Below, in pieces: positions 57,493 to 64,000 of a stretch of 64,000 nt of DNA (its first letter is position 1; every line of letters begins with the position of its first letter). Below the pieces are notes generated by a model. It had not been told where the DNA came from, did not search any database, and saw only the letters and a list, made by a program, of their open reading frames with translations. Position numbers and translations under genes: made by a program. This stretch comes from Hansfordia pulvinata (taxonomy: Eukaryota; Ascomycota; Sordariomycetes; Xylariales), in NCBI GenBank assembly GCA_006538405.1, contig BJKQ01000001.1, forward strand, positions 558,001 through 622,000, written 5' to 3'.

Positions 57493-58426
57493 CCATGGAC
57501 TTCACTTCATGTATCTTGGGAAGCGCGCACTGACCCGCTGTTGCGCTGAGTTGCTGGACTAACAGGCCCTCGCAATCAGGAGGCGACATAGAGTCCAGAA
57601 GCTGTGTTTGCACCTACAAAGTTGACTCGTGTCCTGGGCGTGGAATGTGTGTAGGTAGAGTCGTTGTGAAGGCCCTTTCATACCTGCTCAATTCGCTGTA
57701 AGATAGCTTGAATAGGCACGACCGTGTCCGGCTGCTACTTGGTATGGTCGAGCACAAACTTGTTCCGGCTTCCAACTTGACCGTATACATCTCAACACGG
57801 CTGTCGACAAGCACGGTACGACCAAGTACGAAACCGATACCTGGCAAATTCGCATTGCTACCGCCCCGGTCCCACGTGCGTAAAGTAAGACTGGCCGCTA
57901 CAGGGTTCAGGATGTCGGATGTGTGCCGGTTGCGGCCTGTCGAAGGCTGCGGGTGGCCTTGGTGTTACATGGATGCCCCTCTTATTCAGGCGATTGCCAC
58001 AGCCATCACATATACGTCCTCCTTTTCTTGTGTTACTCGAGCCACAAGTCCCGTCTCATGGTTGTTCGCAGTGATAAAGGCGGCCTGCATCCCAGGTCTG
58101 CAAGCATTCCCGCGGGGCATGGGCCCTTTGGGATCCCTAATCGACATGCCGTCTCTGATCGACTTCTTTCATGTCTCCCCAATCCGTCAAGTTGCAGCTT
58201 TGGCCCGAAGACCCAAGCAAACCAAGGTCGGCTCCTCTGGGTCTACCTGGAAAATAAAGCGATACCCGGTTTGATGGTTCTTATAAGCTCTGTCTCCCAG
58301 CACTCGTTGCCAGGCTGCACTCTGGTGACCGGCTGCAGGTGGGACACCTTACTCTCCACGGTGTGTCGTCCTCTTCACCAAGTTGCCGACCAGCTCCCCC
58401 AGCCCGCCAAACGATCGGTCGGAACC
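57493..58426. other. Intergenic region
   Basis: 3' flank of the nucleotidyltransferase gene. An ORF on the plus strand runs through from 57,923 into the next gene, but its upstream part has no start support or homology cue. Nothing else was seen. Confidence 0.45.
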
Positions 58427-58891
58427 ATGCAATATACGCGAGGCGAACCAGTTCTCGGCCAGCCCAAAATGGCAGCAGCAAGTTTGCCACCACAGGCGAA
58501 GGTAGGAATGCTATATCGACTCACCACGCGGTGGATTTCATGCCCGGCTTATCTAACCCGTTTTTGGGAGCAGGAGTTCAGAATCGAGGCCCTCACGGAG
58601 CGCGCCGACTTCTCCGTCTCCACGGCCACCCCGAGGTTGATAGAGGGCAAGGGGCAGATGGTGTGTTGGAAGAATTGCTGGCTCATGACGTACGACGCAG
58701 GCGCTCTGGTGCCTCGGAGAATCATCCCCGTGTGCAGCGGCCAGGGTAAGGTGGAATCAGGGACTGAAATCATCTTCATGGGGGCAGGCGGTATCGTCAA
58801 GGAGAGCAAGCGGACCGAACAGCCCGGCCTTTGCGTCGGCGCATTGCTGATGGACGAAGGGCGTGATGATCCCAATGGCTTGCGAGAGTAG
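58427..58891 (+). CDS. Small two-exon hypothetical protein
   Basis: I do not recognise a family. The proposed exons 58,427-58,501 and 58,574-58,891 encode about 130 residues. The intron (72 bp) starts GTAGGA, has CTAAC 25 bases before GGAGCAG, and is a multiple of three without stops, so the raw frame stays open through it. The product is soluble, with no signal peptide or membrane segment. The body has alternating hydrophobic stretches suggestive of a beta-rich fold (LIEGKGQMVCWKNCW, IIFMGAGGIVKE, GLCVGALLMDEGRDD) and four Cys. The start could lie further upstream. It is supported only by splice signals and composition. Confidence 0.38.
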   Translation: MQYTRGEPVLGQPKMAAASLPPQAKVGMLYRLTTRWISCPAYLTRFWEQEFRIEALTERADFSVSTATPRLIEGKGQMVCWKNCWLMTYDAGALVPRRIIPVCSGQGKVESGTEIIFMGAGGIVKESKRTEQPGLCVGALLMDEGRDDPNGLRE

Positions 58892-60566
58892 TCCAGATGT
58901 GAGCGGCTCCAGCGACGCCTCCAGACCCAGGTAAAGCAGAGGGAATCAAGCCGTGATCTTCGGGCCTGATCGTGCAGGGCCTTTATTCAGGTGGATCGTC
59001 GGAGAAGTGAGCCGAGTGCGCACCAAAGCTCTCCGGCGCGGCGGCACTCACAATGTAACAATGAATGGCTAGATTGTCCCGAATTGCGATGGGGACGAAC
59101 GGACGCCCGGTGATGATGCCAGCGCTCGCTCGGTCTGAGTCTTGCCGTCAAAGCACACCCGCCCACGAATGGGTTCCGGATTCTCATCGTGACTGACGCA
59201 GTCCAGCGCTCGTTTGGTCGATCGCGACGTGCGCCAAACCCCGCATTACCTACCATCCCTCTTGCTGCCGCTCGTCCGCGCCCTTCCGTGCCCTATCGCC
59301 TCGCTCACCATTCAACAACAGTGGTGCCCTCGGCGGGGAACGGACTCGACGAGAGGATTCAGTCTCGGGGCTGGTCTGTGTCAGCAATGATAGATCCCCT
59401 TCGTCCGGCATCTGAGGAGGCACAGGCCGGCCCCAGAGCAGCGCCAAGGTACGAGTAGTAGGAGGGATGTATGAGTCGCCGGTGCCTCGGAGTCGGCCAC
59501 ACGGCAGTTGGACACTAATTAAGTTGACCTGGGGGACATCCATCTACCCCGGATTAGTGCGGACCCGGCCGTCCAGTCGACGAAGATGCCCGACTGCGTG
59601 CGCCAATGAGGACGGAGGCCATTCCATGCGTCCGGACCCCGGACCCCGCGTTTCCGTAGGCCCGTGGTTGATGATCCTGAAGAAGTTGGGGTCGAGCGAG
59701 CTAACTATCTATCTAACCACCTCTTAGATCATCACCCCACACACTAACAGCACAACACATCCGCTCCTGCCCAGATCCCGCCAGCCTCATTCATTCATTC
59801 ATTTACTGAAGAAGTGCCCCGCCTTCTCCGCACTCCGCATCTCGTCCTCCTCCAGCCCGAGATGCTAGCTTCTGAGAGGTGCGGCCCCTTGAAGTTAGTC
59901 ACAGTAGTAACCCGCGGCTGTGGCCCTCTCGCTGGCTCTTCGTTCGAGTAGTAAAGGGGTGAGCTAGAGCCACAATGCAGACAGACGTCCCTCGAGCTCA
60001 GTATCCGACCCTTTGGGAATGCTTCTCCCTCACTAGCCTTGGCCATTGTGGTCTCAATGGCGTTCCAGAGCGCCGAGAGCTGTGGGCAATACGCAATACG
60101 AATGCCTCGTTCCAGGAAAGATTGGCAAGCCCGCGGCGCTAACATCATGGTGAACAGAGAGAGCCCCTTCTGCTCCTTCTCTCGTCAGTGGTGTCCATCC
60201 AGCAGACGAGAGACGAGAGGCTCTGGACTCGAGGCCGTGCAGAACAGCAGCGACGGGACATGTCGCAAACGCAGCCTGGCCCTCTGTCATGTCCTGTGCT
60301 GTCACCACCCGCCTGCTCACTGCCTTCATGTAGTTAGTTTAGTCTGGCATCGGAAAGACCGTGGGGTAACGACGGCGCTTGGAGATGGGGATCCATTGAT
60401 GTGATACTGGGGGTTTTGTTTGCCAACCAGGACAGAAAGAAGTATAAGTAGGCGTCGACCATCGCGAGCCACCAACACAGCGCAAGTCCTCACGAGGCAG
60501 ACACAGCTCGGCGATCCTCCTCCCCGGCCCTTCCACATCTCTCCCCAGACGACACCGAAACCGACC
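58892..60566. other. Intergenic region upstream of acetate transporter
   Basis: About 1.7 kb without coding evidence. It contains a (ATTC)n run at about 59,789-59,802. GTGGGG and CTGGGGG words lie near 60,360-60,412, which resemble CreA-type carbon-repression sites but are too short to prove. A TATA-like TATAAGTA occurs at 60,443-60,450, about 120 bp before the start codon. Confidence 0.45.
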
Positions 60567-61809
60567 ATGTCATCCGAGAACAACATGGACAGCAAGCTCC
60601 ACCACCACGAGGCGCACCAGGACACCCTGGCGCAGATCAAGAGCGCCGGCAGCGTGGCCATGCCCCCGGAGCTCTTTGAGAAGCTCTATCTGCAGCCGCA
60701 GACCCGCGTCAAGGGCGTGCTGCGGCAGACGCTCGGCAACCCAACCCCCATGTCAGTCGACCTATATATATGATATATATATATATATATGGCCCGTGAC
60801 CCCACCGAGCTGGAACCCGAACACCTGCTGACACGACACGCCCTACCAGCGGAATCATCGGCTTCATCATGTCTCTCGGGCCCCTCTCGTGCGACTTGAT
60901 GGGATGGCGAGGGGCGGGGGGCGGAGGCGCCTCGGGGATGTGAGTCGCGGCCCGAAGATGGCTGGCCCACCATCCTGTCCTTTGCACACTACACCGTCTG
61001 CTCGCTGACACACGCTCTTCTCCGCAGCCCGGCCTACTTGTTTTTCGGGGGTGTCCTCATGGTCGTGGCGGGGATCCTCGAGTTCATCCTCGGCAACAGC
61101 TTCTCCTCGATCGTCTTCGCCACCTACGGCGCCTTCTGGCTCACCTTTGGCGGCACGCAGCTGCCGCAGCTGAATGCCTTCGCCGCCTACGCCCCGCCGG
61201 ATGCCGCCAGCCCGGCGGTCGGCCTGGAGACCACCGGCTTCAACGCGGGCTTCGGTAAGACATTGTCCCCGCGAACTCGCCGTCCCCCCGCCCTCCCTCG
61301 GCTTTTCGCGTGCCGTCGATTCTCTCCTCCTTGCCGGCCGACTGACCCCCATATCCAAAACCTCCAGGCTTCTTCACCCTCTCCATGACGATGGTGTCGT
61401 TCGTGTACCTCCTCTGCTCCTTCAGGGTCAACGTCGTCTTCGTCGTCAAGTTCCTGTCTCTCACCTTGGCCTTCGGCTTCGTCACGGGTGCCTACTGGCT
61501 TCTGGCCATGGAGAACGCCGCTGGGGGAGCCAAATTTCTTCTCGTAAGCACAACCCCCTCAACACTCACCCCTAAACACACACACACACACACACACACA
61601 CCTACACACACACACACAAACGCGAGTGCTGACGGATGTTCCTGAAACCTCACCAGGCCGCCGGTGCTGCCGCTTTTGTGACCACGGCATGCGGCTGGTG
61701 GCTTCTCGTCTCCATGTTGCTGGCGATCCTGGAGTTCCCGTTCGGTCTCCCAGTGGGAGACCTCAGCACTTTGATCAAGGGCTCCACCGCGGGCAAGAGT
61801 GCCGTGTGA
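60567..61809 (+). CDS. Acetate transporter, GPR1/FUN34/YaaH family
   Basis: Plasma-membrane acetate/succinate uptake or ammonium-export protein of the AceTr family (Ady2, AcpA, Gpr1). Exons 60,567-60,751, 60,850-60,939, 61,028-61,254, 61,368-61,543 and 61,657-61,809 encode 276 residues, the normal size. The family motif is created by splicing: NPTPIGIIGF. LSCDLMGWRGAGG, PAYLFFGGVLMVVAGILEF, FATYGAFWLTFGGTQLP, then AYWLLAMEN and ACGWWLLVSMLLAILEFPFGLPVGDL mark six helices. Intron 1 contains an (AT)n tract (60,763-60,790) and intron 4 a (CA)n tract (61,576-61,620). The cytosolic N terminus is His-rich. Confidence 0.92.
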
Positions 61810-64000
61810 GGATGCCTTTGCCTCGGCGCGAGCCCCGCTCCAGGACTTGCAACACGCAAGCAGAAGTCTTCGAGCTGCATGGTCCCTGGGTGTGACGCTT
61901 TGATGGAGCAGCGATATTTGGGGGTCAGGGGTTTGGTCCACATGTGTGTTTGTACCTGAGCCGGGCCATTTGATTTTTCTTGGTGAATCAAGACTGTCAA
62001 AGCCAGAATAACGGCCAAACGAAGAGCTATATGGGTCATGTCACAGTAATACTCCCATCAGAGAATGATGTAAACACAGGGCCATTGATATTCGGCTCAC
62101 AAGGCCTGCCTTGCCACGCGCCCTTTCAGCCACCCAAACCCCGATCAGATGCCACATACTCTGCACTGGGTGATCTTGGCGACGTATGCAAATCAGATTC
62201 CAAAAGGACCACCGTGCATTGTGTAGAGGGGCTCGAATTGTGTCTGGAACGGAAACCAATTTTTGTCGAACCACGACATCTTCGTCTGCCCTCCCTCCTC
62301 TCTTTCTCTTCTCTGCCCTTCTAAACCTACAAGCAGCAGGCTGCCACGCGTTGGCCTGGCCCCGCTCTAGGACGGAGCAGGCCCAAGGCGGCTCTGCAGA
62401 CCTACTTGCGCCACGACTCAAGAGGGACCCCCAACAGATCGCCATCTGGCCCAATCGATGGCAGGACACTCTCTGGGGTGGTGGGCCGGCGGCACTTCGC
62501 TGTCATGCTCGTGCGGCGAGCCCTTCAGGCACCGAAGTGGCGTCATTGGCAGCCCTGTTCAGCAGCGGGTGGACACGCCGCAGCCTTACGAGTACAGACA
62601 GAAGCACCGCCACGTGCTTGCCGGGTCCCAGTCGGCCGTTTCAGGCAGGTGGTTGTGCCAACGCCAAAATGACGAGGGGGCTGACTGACGAGGCGGATAG
62701 GGCTGGATGGATACTGGTAGAAAGGGTCTGTGAGATCCCTGTTGAGGCCTTATTGGGAAGCTGCGAAAGCACCGGACGGACGGACCGTGGAAACCCCCAC
62801 GAGTACTCGCATCTGATTCGGCGACCCCTGGGATGAATGGATGACTTGTCCCCTCCTAAAGAGAGAAAAGAAAGGAAAACCTCCACATGGCACAGCAGCG
62901 AGTATGCGTTTGCGACTGCGCCATGCAGTCATCACACGTGCGTCCGTCGGGCAGCGAGCGGGACTGACTGTGAGTAACCGGAACCAGCGCGCGAATATTG
63001 TCTGCCCCCTCGGGTGTCTTTCGGTTCGGTCCATGCCTGCCGATTACTTGTTTTTTTTAATTCTCTCTTCTCTCTCTCTGCCTCGCCCCTCTGAAGGACA
63101 AACCGAGTTTCTCCAACCATTCAACCGGACTCGAGCCTCGCAGGAGTCATCCCCACTCGGGCTGCTTCTCGGAGGCGAGGCGAGATATGGTGTCGGACAA
63201 GATCAGGTAACCTGGCTAATTCGTAGGAGTACCGCATCACCCGAACGAGTACCAAGCCCGCGTCGGTGTATATTCCCCTTGATCTCTCAGCTTGCTAGAG
63301 TGCGCAGCGACGTGCGATCGTCTGATTGGGTGCCGACAAGTCGACAAGTCGGGAGGCGGCCCGAAGCCACAAAAGCGGTCAGCAAGCAAGCAACCGGGTC
63401 TTTCGGTGTGCCCAGCCAGTCAAGCAAGCCCTCTCCTCTGCAGGCACACCAGACGGAGAGGAGAGGACGGGTACTGTAGCAATCACTCTGTGAGCGGCGC
63501 GGCGATCCGGCACAAGCAGAACAAGAACAAGCGCCAGGAAGGTGGGTGGGCACGCAAGCGCAGACAGATCACGTACATAGTCCAATGGTCACGATTGCCT
63601 TCATTCAGCGTCACATGGAGAAGCAACAGTGCTTTCTTCAAGGGACGACTACGAGTCAACGGGCAGCGAGAGAGTAGGGTTTTCATCATGAAATTCGTGA
63701 TCCAACAACTTCATTAAACAGTTATTGACAAGGAGTGTACTGCCTGACTGAGTAGACAATAGGTTTTGAATACATGCAAAAGAAGGGAAGTTTTCCTCTG
63801 AAGGTTCGTAGGCGCTCGGCGGGGCGAAAATGCACGCGAGACGCGTCAGGGAGAAGAAGGATAGCCCAAGGAAGAGGTCCGATCTGGGGGAAACAAACCA
63901 GAAGCTTGGAGCAAGCCGCTGATCGTATACACAGACAAGAATAAACCCCCCGAGATTTCGCCCCGTATCCCATGGTAGTAAAATAAAATCAGCGCCGAAT
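61810..64000. other. Intergenic region to window end
   Basis: About 2.2 kb following the acetate transporter. Plus-strand ORFs of 140-215 codons exist, but they have irregular composition, no recognisable domain and no splice support. A T8 tract followed by a CT-rich run lies at 63,051-63,080. No gene is called. Confidence 0.5.

Noticed and set aside
57923..58426. Upstream extension of the small hypothetical gene
   Set aside because: No start context, irregular composition and no splice support; probably chance reading.
62841..63479. 212-codon plus-strand ORF near the window end
   Set aside because: Mixed polar composition with no domain, hydrophobic pattern or splice support.

Overview
The window looks like nuclear DNA of a filamentous ascomycete (Pezizomycotina, most likely Sordariomycetes). 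The evidence is short GT-AG introns (48-165 bp) with CTRAY branch points, a PTH11-type receptor, a GPR1/FUN34/YaaH acetate transporter, and a long AT-rich block with the TpA excess and CpA/TpG loss expected from repeat-induced point mutation (RIP). No rRNA, tRNA, CRISPR or bacterial-type operon was seen.

Region 1 (about 1-16,340) is an extremely AT-rich, gene-free block. It opens with a ~36-bp minisatellite (1-190). A RIP-degraded hAT transposase relic (about 400-3,470) follows, and then many copies of a non-autonomous element family. Six copies can be delimited to the base: 520-616 bp, terminal inverted repeats derived from CAGGGTTAATA, and 8-bp target-site duplications (four exact, two with 7 of 8 matching). 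One copy is inserted in an older copy and another sits in that host's terminal sequence. Subterminal regions are dense arrays of short palindromic words. The block ends sharply about 120 bp from the stop codon of the first gene.

Region 2 (about 16,450-64,000) has normal composition and carries mostly housekeeping genes on both strands: aldo-keto reductase (-), tRNA CCA-adding enzyme (+), MFS anion:cation symporter (-), TTI2 (+), FIG4 lipid phosphatase (-), cyanide hydratase/nitrilase (+), EMC4 (+), PTH11-like receptor (+), extradiol dioxygenase (-), MDP-1 phosphatase (+), O-methyltransferase (+), Sec14-like protein (+), flavin monooxygenase with NTF2-like domain (+), BUD13/CWC26 (+), TFIIF alpha TFG1 (-), a large Cid1-type nucleotidyltransferase (+), a small two-exon hypothetical gene (+) and the acetate transporter (+). 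They do not form a pathway or a biosynthetic cluster.

A systematic oddity is that six otherwise conserved genes (TTI2, FIG4, cyanide hydratase twice, MDP-1, O-methyltransferase, TFG1) each need a one-base correction in a short C or G run to stay in frame. This pattern points to homopolymer indel errors in the assembly rather than to six pseudogenes. Exon boundaries below were placed by eye from splice signals and reading-frame continuity. The 5' exons of TTI2 are not resolved.
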